Source: Ectocarpus siliculosus
Lineage: Eukaryota > Sar > Phaeophyceae > Ectocarpales > Ectocarpaceae
DNA length: 64,000 nucleotides
Reading direction: 5' to 3'
NCBI GenBank assembly: GCA_000310025.1
Contig: FN649749.1
Span: forward strand, 3,666,910 to 3,730,909
In this document: one piece after another, positions 33,401-46,200 of the stretch
Layout: each line of letters begins with the position of its first letter
Numbering within the stretch: position 1 is the stretch's first letter
The notes under the pieces: model-generated
Told to the model about the DNA's origin: nothing
Database searches by the model: none
The model's input: only the letters and a program-made list of their open reading frames with translations
Program-made: the position numbers and the translations under genes

Positions 33401-35940
33401 GACCACCCGATTTGTTGAACGCCGGAGCTTTCCCTGAAATCCGTTCCCGGCTATGAAGGAAGGAAATGTATCGAGGACCAGAGACGAAAAGCGTGATGGT
33501 GCACGGTAGTCTATAATAGATGTTAACACAATCGTGTCCGTCGAGTTCGATCCCTCCCGGTGTGGAGATGTGTTGGGATGCATAACCAACCCCCGGTTCC
33601 CTGTTTGGACCGGACCAGAATAAGTGCCCTCGCGGTCGGTAGCGAGAAGTTGAGACCCTCCCCTTGCTCTATTTTTGTTATTGTCGGCGGGGTGACAATT
33701 CCCTCGGGAGATGTCCCCCGGAGAGTACCTCCTTCGACCACGTTTCGCCGTAACCGTGTCAGCGATGTGCGTCAAGTCGCATCCAGTTCCACGCAATACC
33801 GAAGTGTACGGATTTGGGGGAACTTTACGCACTAGGTGGTATTTTTTTGTCACCCAGACATTGCAGCAGCACCCGAACGCCCCCTCGCAACCCGACAAGT
33901 ACGGTTTCGCTAGTCTGAAAAGTAACCCCGAACAAGACTGCCGAACTGGCACGTGCACCCACCAACATGAACAACAGCAGCAATACTTACTACTACACAT
34001 TCGTTGCCCAGCCAGCTCATCTTCCTCTCCAACATACAAGATTATTTTTGCTTGTTGACACGCCCCCCGTTGCCTTGCCAAGGCAACGATTTCCTCTTGA
34101 ACCGTTGCCCGTAGATTTGCCAATCATAGGGCCTAGCAGCGAAGGAGGTGTGTGGTCGGTGACATCGTGTCTTGTGCTTTTGCTTGCTCCCACCGGGTTC
34201 ATGTAGGGGCTGCTGGGAACAAAAAATATCCCCCCTCCTTTCATTTTTCGGTTGAACGGTGGGGGATGTGCATTTACGAACGAACACATTACATTCACCC
34301 CGTCCCCGAGGACATCTCAACGGAGATCTGCGGTATGTGGAAACTACAGGAAGAAACGCCGTTTCAAGCTCGTTCTGGCCTGCGCTGACCCTCGACCCCG
34401 ACAAATCGCAGGAACAGAATTGTTTACGGGGATTTAGATCTTCAGGGGCAGACACTCGTTTTATTCTCACAGCTGTTAGACACCGGCTCAACTGACCTCG
34501 CGTATGTACCTTGTGCCCAACCCCGCCCGTTGTCTGCAATCGTTGCGCGGCAGCTTCGTGGGAATTTTCCTGCTCATCAACAAGCGTATCGCGAACGGCG
34601 TCGACCTCTCGCACGCGTACATGTTCGCGACTGGCGCAATCCTCACGGCATCCTTGATTCACATCGTCCCCGAGTCGTTTGAGCGCTTCGAGGATTCAGA
34701 GCTTGGCTTGTACGACCTTGGAATCCACACCGGCGTCACCATGCTCGCTGGCATCACAGCCTCTGTCATCATTCGTGCGGTGTGCACGGCGGGCCACTCG
34801 CACACAGGTGCTCCGGCCACAGCTAAGGTTGTCGAGGCTGATGGAGGCCAGTCGAGAGGGCCGACCACGCCAACAATCCCGGACAATCTGTTGGAGTTGG
34901 TCGAGCAGAGGAAGGGCAGGGCATTGTTCGACTTCAAGGGGCTCAAGCCTATCTGCTGGAACGTGATTGTTGGCGATGCGGTGAGTGGCTTGGGGTGGAT
35001 TTACGCGTGTGACGCAGGGCCTTTCAAGAATAAATAAACACGTTTCCTCTTCCGTCGGCGTGCCTCCAACCAAGGTGTTCCAGTCAGTCTCAGCCGAACT
35101 CTTGTGCTCAAAACACCAGGTGCACAGCTTCACCTGTGGCTTCACGATCGGGGCGGCTTTCCTCAGCTGCGGCTCAACCATGGGCTGGACTATTACGGCG
35201 TCGACGTTGATCCACGAGGTTCCCAGCGAGATGGCCGACTTCGTCGCCCTCCTGAACGGTGGCATGAGCATCAAGCAGGTTGGTTTTGTTTGTTTATTGC
35301 GTCGTCGTTGGTTGGTCGACCGGCTGGTATTGTTGTCCGAGGGCACTCTGTCCTCGGCGGTGCATACCGTTTGCCGTCCGACGTGCTGGTTCAGTGGCGG
35401 CGTCTTGGTGTGCCGTGGTCATGCTGGCCCCGGCAAGCCTATTCCGTCAGGAGTGCACATGGGAACGTCATTCCTTTTTCGGTATGGCGCCCACCCGGGA
35501 CCACATTGGCTTCACCTCGCAGTGCTGCGTGCCTTCGCTTCTTGCTTTCTTGCTTTGTCGTTCCGTCGTGGAGAGTAGGTGGATATTCTCAAAAGTCCGT
35601 CCATGTTCTTTATGCTAATATTTTCCCACCGTCCGTCCTTGCGCGCCCCTTGCAGGCGCTCACCTGGAACTTGGTGTCAGGAATTCCCGCCATCCTGGGG
35701 GCGGTCCTCATCCTGGCGCTTGGTGACCAGTTCACGAACTTCCAGATCGCGATCATCCTCCTGTTGGGCGCTGGCTCCTTCATCTTCATCGGGCTCACCG
35801 AGCTGCTGCCGGAAGCCCTGTCGTTGACGATGGACGGGAAGGGCCTGGGAGATTCTATCCGCAAGCTTGGGTCGTTCGCGTTCGGAGCGCTCATCATTGG
35901 CATCCCCCTCATGTTTCACGCACACTGCCACGCCGGCTAG
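30476..35940 (+). CDS. ZIP-family (LIV-1-like) metal transporter, five exons
   Basis: Exons: 30476-30788, 33064-33394, 34554-34980, 35120-35278, 35656-35940. All introns are GT...AG, phases are consistent, and the total is 505 codons including stop. ZIP proteins move zinc, iron or manganese into the cytosol. The Met in CCAAGATGAAG opens a signal peptide (MKWALFTAALYLACTTASG), then a His/Asp/Ser repeat suited to metal binding and two related acidic extracellular segments. About eight membrane spans follow. HIVPESFE ends the second; a short loop with HSH follows the third. The fourth has VHSFTCGFTIGAAF where LIV-1 proteins have HNFTDG; the fifth has HEVPSEMAD where HEIPHELGD is usual. So first-site ligands are partly kept, while N, D and the second H are replaced. 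The protein ends FHAHCHAG. It is well supported as a ZIP; metal specificity is unknown. Confidence 0.9.
31078..31498. mobile_element. Foldback (MITE-like) element in ZIP intron 1
   Basis: The 49-bp arms 31078-31126 and 31450-31498 are inverted copies with one mismatch, starting TTGCACTT(A/G)CACTC and ending TCGAAAGC. They enclose about 320 bp with no coding frame. The ends and size fit a non-autonomous DNA transposon, but I see no target-site duplication. The transcript of intron 1 would form a long hairpin. Confidence 0.75.
34068..34088. repeat. Short perfect palindrome in ZIP intron 2
   Basis: CGTTGCCTTG and CAAGGCAACG surround a single C. It is likely incidental or a small hairpin in the intron. 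Confidence 0.8.
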
Positions 35941-36086
35941 GGACACGAGGGCCATGACCACTAAGCGCGAGCTGGTCGTGCACCGACGCCGGTGCGTCTG
36001 ATTTCATCTTGAGTGCGTTTTAGCCCTCTTTGCTCGGGGCTTCACTCCACAGGAAGGGTCCCTCAAAATACAGTTAGTCGGGATAC

Positions 36087-36092
36087 AATAAA
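36087..36092 (+). terminator. Candidate poly(A) signal of the ZIP gene
   Basis: AATAAA lies 147 nt after the ZIP stop codon, within GATACAATAAAAAGG. Its position fits a 3' UTR of about 170 nt. It is assigned by motif and spacing only. Confidence 0.4.
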
Positions 36093-39084
36093 AAGGTTTT
36101 TCATGTTTCGCTGCTTTGTATGTGGGAGATATCGCATCGCAGTTCGGGCATTGGAGTCGGGTACGGGCCACCATGGGGTCACGGGCGGACCGGATGCCAG
36201 TATCGGTGGGCCGTGCAACTTGCTTCCGTCGAGCGCCCCGTCCAGCGGATGGGTGTGCTCGGTTGTGGTGTGCATGGTATAATGTCGCAAGGGTACACGT
36301 GAAAAATATTTCCGCACACATAAGCCCCCCACCCCCCTCCCCCCCGGAGGCAATTTCGATTTCGGTTTTATGTACGTGTACTTTGTACAAAAGGGGGCTT
36401 CGTTCACCAAAGTAAGTCATTGGCCTCTCATTGCAGAGGGGTTTCTATCCACGGTGCCCGTAGCGCAATTGTATACAAGTCGAGCCCCCCCCCCCCGAAA
36501 ATTGTTTTACCCACTGCCCTTGAGGACTCGTGGTCAATGGTCTAACCGCTAAGGCATGCAAAAGAAGGGTACGCCCCACTTCCCCCTCACGCTCGGCCTC
36601 CGTTTCGATTTGTAGACCTAGCCTATGTGTCTTGATTTCGATTTTTCGCGTGTACCCTTGGTGTTCAGTTGATTCGGTTACGATAGTAGTATGTTACGGT
36701 GAGCGTGTCAGTGGGCGCTTTAACTCCATGGTGCGCACAATGGGTGTTGCTATTTGTGGCTGTCATCTCGTTTTGGATGTTGCAGGAGGAGCGAACCCTC
36801 TTCTTGGCACTTCGCGGGATTCGTCGTAGGTATACCGTAGCCAGGTAGGCACTAGGACTTGATGCGCACGATGGGTGTGATGGGTTTTTACGTTCGACGC
36901 GCGATATGCCGTTTCGGATACATGCGTTATGGCTCTGTCCCCTGTTGCTTGTGCTTGAGGCTATCCACCAAACATGTTCGGTAGTATCCGCTTTTCGACC
37001 GTCGTATGCTAGCAGCAAGACCGTAAGCCCTCCTCTTTTTGACCAAGCTTGGGCAAACTCGGTTGCTTGGTAGAAGGGTGGCATCGTGATCGACCACAGA
37101 TGATTTACTTGGGGGGATAAGATTGCGTCGCCTTTCCATAATATGCGCCGACCTAAGCCGAAGCATATCTCTCGTTGCTTTCTTCGCGGGCTTGTGTAGG
37201 TTGTTTTTGTTGTCGTCGCACACCCAAGGAGCGTGTGTGAGCATGGGTAAGCTCATGCAAGATATACCTACTTGATGTAGGTGAGGCCACGCTCGATTTG
37301 GGCGTTTTGGAGTTTCAACATGCGTTGCGTGAGAAGCCGTCTTGTTTGGCGAGGTTCACGTTTGTTTCTCTTCCAACAATGCAGCGCAAATAAGATAATT
37401 TTTGTGTGTTCACATCGGTTCATTGAGGAGGTTGTGGTATTTTGCGAAACCCGGCCTCCACAGGGCGAACTATCCAACACAGGATCTCCCAAGACTGATG
37501 ACCGGCATTATAGCGGAAGGACCGGCATTATTCTGAAGCTTAAGCTTCAGTCTCATCGTTCGATATCCGTGTGTGGGTGGGTGGAACTTTCATTCGCATC
37601 CCCCTCCGCTGGCCAGACCCGGTCTCAAATGCTGATCTCGGGCTACAGCAGTACAAATCTCGCGGCGCTTCGAGTATGGTTCCTTAGAGAATCGCAAGCC
37701 ATGGATCCCTCCCCGACTTTGAGCAGCTTGCACCTCCTGTGTTCGACACGACTCGACCTTGACAGTTCCTCGTCTGTTTCGCCATGGGAACGGCCGGTTG
37801 AACAGAGAAAGAGGGTCCTGCGTGCTGTGCGCCACACTCAAATATTTTTTTGTGTTGCGTTTTGTACAAATGCGGCTGCCGTGTATGCTCGGACTGACTG
37901 TGCTGCGATGGTCGTGGGGTGTATCGTGTCTGTTGCTTTGGTTATACGCATTGATCGCGTAGGGAGCGATGAGCGTTTTTAACTGTTTTGCTCTGTGTGG
38001 CCATCCATGAAAAGCAGCAGTTGAAGAGAGAAACAACAACATAAAGTGGTCAGGCCGCTGGTGTTGGCCAAAAACGACAACAACCGTCCCGTACCCCACC
38101 CTACCAACATCCATCGACTGATGCTGCTGTGTGTGTGTGTGTGCAGTGTGCTAGCAATCTTGAGAAGCGGCGTTATTCACGGGCCACCCACCCCCCGAAC
38201 CGGCATTATAGAGGGGTCGGACTCTATTATACATTACCGGCTTGGAGTGGTGCCAGTCGATATCACCGGCTTTTAGCGGGCAACCGGCATTAGACTATAC
38301 CGTGCTGCTGAACACAAAATGAAACAATGGAACCTGAACTTTCTGATTAATTTTTTTCGAGACAGAGGATAGACCACGCCAAGATGTCCGTGTTGGCCGC
38401 CTGTCTCATTGGATTGGATGAGAAATCGCTGAAACTCGAACCTACCCCGTCCTTTGGTCTACCCACGTTTCGGGTGGCCGTGCCGTCCTCCCTGGCGGGC
38501 GGCTGCCGATCTATCCTGACCTACTGCCGATAGCTGCAGGAACACTTGGTGCAAAATGAAAGTACACGTACGACCCCCTCCTCCCAAAGAAGAAATCCAG
38601 ACATTGTTTAGTGAAAAGAGAGCCGGAATTCAACCCGCCAAAACATCGATATACACATGTCGGTGCAGTGTACACAGGATACAGGACTGTACTCTTGCAT
38701 TTGTCAAACGGCATCCAGTTCAACCAAAACTTTCCAGCAAATGTCTCTGCTGTGACGATTCTCGTGTCGGTTCGGGAGTACACATGCGGGGTAACTTGGT
38801 AACTTGAATGGCGGCGTTCTGGAGGTGGCTCTACAACTCTACAACATGCCGCTCTCCTTTATTTCCTGTAATCTCCATGTCCGTCTCTTCCTGGCGGGAC
38901 GACGACTGTGAAGACATTATAAAACTTCGTTGACTTATTGACTGCCCAGTAGTCTATGTAGGCAAACCGGCCTGGGGCTACGAACATGCATACATGTGTA
39001 AGCATACATGTGGTACATTTCCGGGTGTCAACATCCTCGTTGGTTCTTGTCTGATGTGATTTCGAACTGCATGTAGGCAAGTGG
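36093..39084. other. Intergenic DNA, no gene recognised
   Basis: Short open frames lie on both strands without domains. C- and G-runs occur near 36320-36500. The decamer ACCGGCATTA occurs at 37501, 37521, 38199 and 38283, and related ACCGGCA forms occur at 31.55-31.7 kb, hinting at remnants of a small repeat. A perfect 18-bp palindrome CTGAAGCTTAAGCTTCAG lies at 37533-37550. Confidence 0.5.
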
Positions 39085-39910
39085 TAAGGTCCACTTTGTA
39101 ATGCTGTGGATTATCCTCGCCGCTGCCTCACCGGTCCTGCCTCCCCAGCATCCGAACGTCAATAAGTGTCGCCTTTCAAACCGCGATTGTGAGGAGTTTT
39201 ACCGGGTTCATGTTGGTCGCAAACACCTCTTCTTAGACAGACTGGCCTGCAACCACGCAAAGTGCATTGGTGCCTTGATCCAAGTAAAGGCCCTTGGCTT
39301 GCAAGACGTCGTTGGTGCCGCGTCCTTCCAAATCACGCCACCCAGGCTTTTCCGAACAAGGTAGGTCTGAGTGAACAAGGGGTGCAAAGCTGAACGTGAG
39401 ATGTGCGTTCGAAAACTGTTGTTTCGACCGAAAAACGAGTGATTCCTCATCACTGTCGACATTCTGTAGCCTTGCGCGTCACCTACTACGTAGACTACAC
39501 CAGCGCGAATGGTCATGACAGTCACCTCATCATCTGTCTGTGTAAATTTGCTGATATCGCGATATGAGATTCTTAGTTCCTACCAATGGCAGCAACAAAG
39601 GTCCCTAGAGTGCCAAAGCTGTTCACTATTCACACGAGGTTGCGAAACACCCCCTGCATCAGTTCAACAACGGTGGTTGCACCACTCAGTGCACAAAACT
39701 TTGCTTACCGCACGTGTAGCCCGCGGTGCCAGGAGAGCAAGTCGTCGCTTCAGGACATGACGACACAGCGTCGCACTCTGTCGCCGAGAATCGAGCACCA
39801 CATATTGGTACGAAGGAATGTGCAGCAGTCGGATGTAGCCTTTGGTATCTGTGCACTTAGACGCAAGGGTAGCAGCACCCACACAACTACAGCTAGACGA
39901 TATCAACTAC
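39085..39910 (+). repeat. Diverged inverted repeat A, right copy
   Basis: Collinear with the minus strand of 430-1270. The frame at 39101-39364 is open and ends at a possible donor (AG/GTAGGT), but the left copy does not keep that frame, so coding is not supported. It lies about 350 bp outside the inner end of the right inverted-repeat arm. Confidence 0.6.
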
Positions 39911-40257
39911 TTCAAACCAACCGCATGCACAACATGTCCGCACACACCAACTATCTACAGTTAGTTGCTCCTGATGGTTTTTCGTTGAGCCTTTGAAACC
40001 GATGAACAACCCCCCATCCACTGTCGTTGTACCTCCGTATCCGCGTCACGAAGGAGAGATAGATGTATCCTTATGATACGTGATATACTCTCACGACAGG
40101 TAACAGTCCTGGTTCACTCATCAGCGAGCCCAATGTTACCTGCCGTGCTGCGGTCGACCGGCCTGGAAACGAGTTGGGGATAGTGAAAACAAGCAGCCGG
40201 CGAACAAGGATTGATGGGGTGTGAGAACACTCATACATGCACCGGGTAGAAGAGCGA

Positions 40258-43200
40258 ACGGGCAAATGAAATTGGACCACTCAAATAGCGAAATCACTTT
40301 TGTGTTCAGTGTCCATATTCGCCGAAATGCATGCGACACTCAGAATATACGGGGACGACACCACAAATTATCATTTCCTCGATTCCTTAGATCTCTGCCA
40401 GCCCCGTTGCACGACACTCCACAAGTAAGTACACAACGATATAAATATGCCAGTGAAGATTTGTTGAGTCGTCTCCACGGTGTCCCTCGTGTTTTTGCCG
40501 GAGTATCCATCGACTTCTACGCGACACGCGGTTTGGGCTCCCACTTCCGGGACACCCTCTTCCCTTCACAGGGGAAGCCTTTGCTTTCCAACGCAGTTGC
40601 CGTGACGCCTCTACAGTACCACGAGCCTCGCAATAGTTCCAAGCGCGACACGGTTGGCACCCTATGTACAGAACAAGCCCAATCCCACGAGGGCGCGGTT
40701 GGTTTCTGATACCCCTATCCTGATATCAGTTGTTGCCATCGTTCTCGAGAACCCAATGCGATACGTTAGTTGTTCGTTTCGCTGTCTCACCTCTCGGGGA
40801 GGCACTCAAGGCCTGCCATTTTATTTTTTTTAAATGATCCTGAAACAATCAAAGCAAAAAGAAAAACAAAATAAACTGTAGATCAAGCTACACCCAACAG
40901 GGTAGACTATACAACGGGAATACGGAAATGGCCAGATATCTCGCTAAACAATCTTTGCGAATGAGCCGAAGTGCGCGTACGTTGGTGCTAATCGAGGTAG
41001 GCAATGTAGAGGAGGACAGTTCGTTCTTGGATATACGACAGAAATGTGATGATGCGGTGATCCAAAGGTAACACAAGCACCAAACGCGCAATAAACATCA
41101 ACGCCAGCAGCATTACACATTGCAACTGGATTGACAAGAGAAACAACTCCCGTACGCTGGCTAAGTGGTTCAGTTGGCAACATCGCTCAGGTAACCTCCC
41201 ATGTTGGACGTGAACTCGCGACTCAGCGTAATCGCAAGAATATGAAATTCGTTCTTACAAGTGATTGGCCAAATGGAAGCGCTCACTTCACGTATGACAA
41301 TTATCTTCACAGTGGACGACGGAACCAAGGGGTTGAATAGTGCTTGTGATGATGCAAATCAAGGAAGCAGCCCAGAAGAAGCCTAGACTACAGTAGACTA
41401 TCAACCATCACGACTGGCCTTCCTCCTGCGTGACCCGTGGCTGATGCGTTCTGGGTATAACCCGAAAGGTACCTCCACACGTAATAATGGGACGGCATCC
41501 AAGCAAACACACCTCGGTGACCAGTGTGAGCAAACGCCGAACCACGTGCAACTGCGTCTTGAGGCGACAGCTCTTGGTCGAACGCGGAGGTTTGGGTACC
41601 AGGCACAGAGAAGAATATTGGTGTTGTTGTCTTCACATCAAACCCCGTTCCATTCTTTCTACCCAGTACCTTTTGTCCGTACTAGTCAAACACTAGACGC
41701 GGTCGATTCACCATACCAGCTGTGAACATATGGCCGTACAGTTGTGCCGAAGGCACCGGTTGATCCACGTGCTCTGCCTATCTCTCACTGTCCCCAACCA
41801 TCAACAATCGCAACACGCATTCCCGCCCTGTGTTCAATACACGGTACCACTACGTTTACGTACAGGGGGTTGAGCGATACGGGCGGTCCAAAAATGTCGG
41901 CAGGAAGGGTCGTCAGCACGTTGTGCGACAGGGTACCTGTTCAAAAGTATGGAACAATCAAATGTGTAAGGTGGAAACCCGTAACTTAGGGTGGTTGGCA
42001 GTCGGTGGGACTCGCTCACGGCATGGACATCCAACTGCGGTATTGGCTGAACCGCCACACAAAACCCAACAGGTCGACGACGGAAACTGGTCCCCCACCA
42101 AGAGCCAGCTTCACACACTATACCTGCTGCGGCAGCGTATGGATGATTCTCTTCGACGCTTATCCAGCCCATCGTGACCAAGATGAGCGAGTTCGTCAAC
42201 TCTCCGACTCGAATCCATGCACCGCATAAACCATATCTCGCCGTCCACCATGACCGACTGGGGAGTTATGCAATCATCGTGGAAACCCGTACGCTACCAT
42301 GTCTGTAGAGGATTGTTTCCTCGGCGCTAATTCGCCAACCGAGGGCCGGGAAAATTGGATGCCACTCACATGAGTGGACGTCTAGGCTACCCCACAAGAA
42401 GCTCTAGGCTAATGTCCCGTCCACTCGCAATGCTCTGAGATTGAGTAGGCCGTTCAAGGTTTCGAGTAGTAGCGCCGTCAGACCGGAGCTGCACAGAGAT
42501 CGGCAAGCAACGAGCGCACGTGTGCCTCTCTTCAGGATACCGTCATAAATTCTCGCCAATAGTACATCGTTCGTTGTGCATTGCCACTGGTAGGGGGGTA
42601 CCTCGAGTTCGTGTCATGTAATACCCAAACAAGTTGCATCACTCGGTTGCTTCCGCATGCCATATGGTATCCTGTGGATACAAGGCTCGCTTGGCGCTCG
42701 CAAGAAGAGAGGTAGAGGGTGGAAGGCAGCGACGCCTTCGGGATACACCGACGGAACATCAAACGCTTCCATACAGCTTACCGATTGTCCTACTCTAGGA
42801 GCTCGACAACATTCCCCCCAGGACCCAAAATATTTCCGTCTGCCGATGTTCGCGTTTTACCCTCGACCATCAACTTGGTCTGCCCTCTACGCCCCCGCCC
42901 TTGGACCAACCGAGTGAGGTATTTGACAAAATCGTGTCTCGTTTGGGAGCAACTCACAAGACCGTGAGCTTCCTGTTGCCCTTGAATAGCCCGACGGGAA
43001 TTGTATCCAGTTTCGGGCAAGTCAAGCTGAAACGGAACGGTTCCACTGCTTTGAGCCCAAGACGCGTTGGTTCGGGGACAAAGTTTCTTAATGTCGTCTG
43101 TTTCCAAGTTTAAAGACTGTCGGAGGGTGCACTTTAGTCTATGAAACGGTTACTCCACCTACCGTACAAGCTAAACCAAACCCTGTCATTGTTTTCGAGG

Positions 43201-46200
43201 CGTGTACAACCCGAGACCTGTGCCCGATTCCTGGCCTACTCTTTAACGTTTTCAAGCAGCGAACCAACGATTTCAAAGACACAGGAAAAAGCAACTATGT
43301 CTTGTTCTCAGTGCACACGCGACGAAACGACAAGCTAAACAACAGACCGGCAACAGGGAGACTGTAGCTGCTGTTCCGAAGAACGCGTGGAAACCGACGT
43401 CGCGTGCCAACTGGCACAACCACAACATTTCGTCGCCAAACCAAAATGCTTTACACGCGGAGTATCGTATCCCGTGTAAGGCAACCCCCCCTGTGACATT
43501 GCCGGTGAAAATTATACGTCACCTGAGATGTTACTCTGTGTGTGGAAGTTTCGGCCATCGTATGGCTTTTGTTCGGGAACTACTGCTGGGTGTGGGACTG
43601 GGGGGATGTCGTTTGTTGGGATGTACGCTGAGTCGTAAAAAGCGGTATTCTGCCACAGACCTTGCACGTTTTTGAGCGTTTCGTGACGGAAAAAGTTCAA
43701 CTCGCCTCGGCAAGTGCTGGTGGGAATAACCAGCATGCATCGACCACGATCCACCACGTGTATCGATAGTGCATCCAACGAAGGATAGGGGAGAGCTCCG
43801 TTCGCAATATACTCACAACTGCTGAGGTTGGAGAGCTTCGCGAAGCGGTCTGGACTATATATTATAAGAGAAGTCAGCTCCGGGCAATCGACTACACGTC
43901 TGAGGGGGGGCACCAAAAAAGAGGGTTGTGGATGAGACAGGGGCGTATTCCTAGTGATCGTACAGAAACGTGGTTTCGATAAGGTACCAAGGGAAAATCT
44001 GTTGTCATTTACTGTTTAACATGCGTTGAACGCCTGTGGTAGGTATTGATGGGTTGGCTATACCCGGACGATAACCATCGGGATAAACCCATCACCGCTG
44101 ACTGTATCGCATGGGACGGCAGCAACCCATCGTGCACACACCCTGGAGTTCTGCTTCCGCTCGTGTCGTCTCTATTTCGACGCCGAAATCCAAGGCTATG
44201 GCGAAAAAATATACGTCTACGGATGAGCGATTTGTCATGACCATGTCGGTATACACGCTAGTTGAATATTGAAATATATTAGTCAGCGGAGCAGGTTAAT
44301 TCTATCACAAGCCACTACCAGTTGCGGGCGTGGACGCCTCGTTTTCTGGGGGGATGAGACGAAAACGAGCTATCGCCCGACATGTCTCATCCACTTGTTT
44401 CACCTCTCTCGTGTAGGTTTCAGCGCACTTTCGAAGAAAATCAGGAACGAAATCTCACGCCAAGCTTAACCAAGAACGCGTCCAAAGGAGGAAAACCCGC
44501 CCTTTAGTCGAAGCACGTAGAGCTACGTTGATGAGCAAGGATTTCCGATAGAAATTACAGAATAGTTAACGAGGCCTTGAGGTCGTCGAAGAGTCCGAAT
44601 GGGATTGTCCGAGCCACCGAGCTGCCCAAAGTGTTTTGTAGACGAGATCGGAAAACGTCACGCACGGTAGAGACACGGACACATCGGGGAACAAGGAGCG
44701 TGAACCCTCCCACAAGCAGTACTTCGGCGCAAGGAAGAAATGGCCGAGGCAACCGGCTAGACAAGCGACAATACCTGTGTCAACGTATACTCTTGGAAAT
44801 GGCGGGAGAAATAACATCGTCCTGTGACTGATGAGCTAGAAGAGAAGAACGGTGCCCTGAGAATGATCGTTCAAAGTTGAAAACGCTACAAGTTCCACCA
44901 CTACTGAACACCATTGACCAAGTTATTAGCGCGAGGGGCAGCTACAACCCGATTCGGAGCTGTCTGATCGGAGCATGGAAGATCCTCTTGGCAAAAGCGC
45001 AGTTGTGACGCTACCCTAGCCTAGTCAGTCGTGCTTCAGTTCTGGGGATCATGAGCTCTAGCTACTTCTGTCACAGAGAAACATTGGTGGGCAACCTGTG
45101 ATGACGGCGTCCGATTGGGTTTACTCCGCAGTATCAATCAGGGATTGGTGGGTCGGCGTATGCAGTGTCTAGCAACTTCGTTCGAGATCACTTACAGTAC
45201 CCGCAGGTTCGGAAGATTGTTGGACATTTCCACGGAAACTCGAGCGCAGTCGTCCAGTGCAGATCACTGATGTCGGTGATTGGAGAACGATACAACCGAC
45301 GAGCGACGAACTAGAAAACACCGACGGCCACGTACGGTGTTGACGAGTTTGGGGTAAAGAATGTAGGTGGCCCAGTGCTACAGAGCCGATTGATTGGATG
45401 CCGGCTGAGTACTGCCAAGCTCAACAACATCTACAACAGCTGCCCGCCGACGGAGAGAGCGGGCGAACAGGGCATAGCGAGCTTAGCTGGGGCTAGGCGT
45501 TGGTACCAGTTTCTAGCATCGTCTTGCCACAGTTGCAATAGTTCAACAGGATACCACGTGTAATAGTGATGGGTGAAACATCACCAGTGGTGTTATCATT
45601 CGAAGGCCCTCCGCCCTGGGGTCGTGGAGAATGGCACCTAGCCGTTGATATTTACCTTGGCATAATCGAACAGTTATGGCATTCAGGACCGACACGGCAA
45701 CACAGCTGAAGTCTGTAGTTAAGCGAAAAACAGCTCAGGAGACTACAGTAGTTCCATGTTCGAGCCAGGCGACTGCCACAGACACACATATTGATCCCAA
45801 GTTTAACCGATATATTCGTGGGAAGGAAAAAGGGAAACAGAGGTCGTCCGCAGAAGGTAGGCAGGCACGTACGCGGCGGCGGCGACGGCGGAGGGGGGTG
45901 GCGGCGCCCCTGAGGGCGTGGCCTTGCTAGATTGGGCTACTGCAGTCCAACTACATTCGTGCTTGTGACATATTGGAAAATTACGGCAGCGTGAAGCTGA
46001 CAACTACTGTAGTCGGGAGAGTGCATGAAAACAGCAAGCATCTCGCCCCACAATCCCCCTTACATACGGGTGATACCTGTTAGTCCAGCGGCGTCGAAAC
46101 ACTCTTGCAGACCAGACAGGTCAGCACCCACCAGGTATCCACATCCCGTCCAAACCCACATTCCCTGATGGTTGAAGAAAAGCAGTGTAACGCCCACGGT

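Noticed and set aside
34504-34553. Coding start or exon at the Met at 34504
   Set aside because: Joining exon 2 at 33394 to an acceptor at 34553 gives an uninterrupted first membrane span (IACFT-SFVGIFLL), so the bases before 34554 are intronic.
36525-36600. tRNA-like sequence (GTGGTCAATGGTCTAACCGCTAAGGC)
   Set aside because: It resembles an A box only; no B box, anticodon stem or acceptor pairing can be made.
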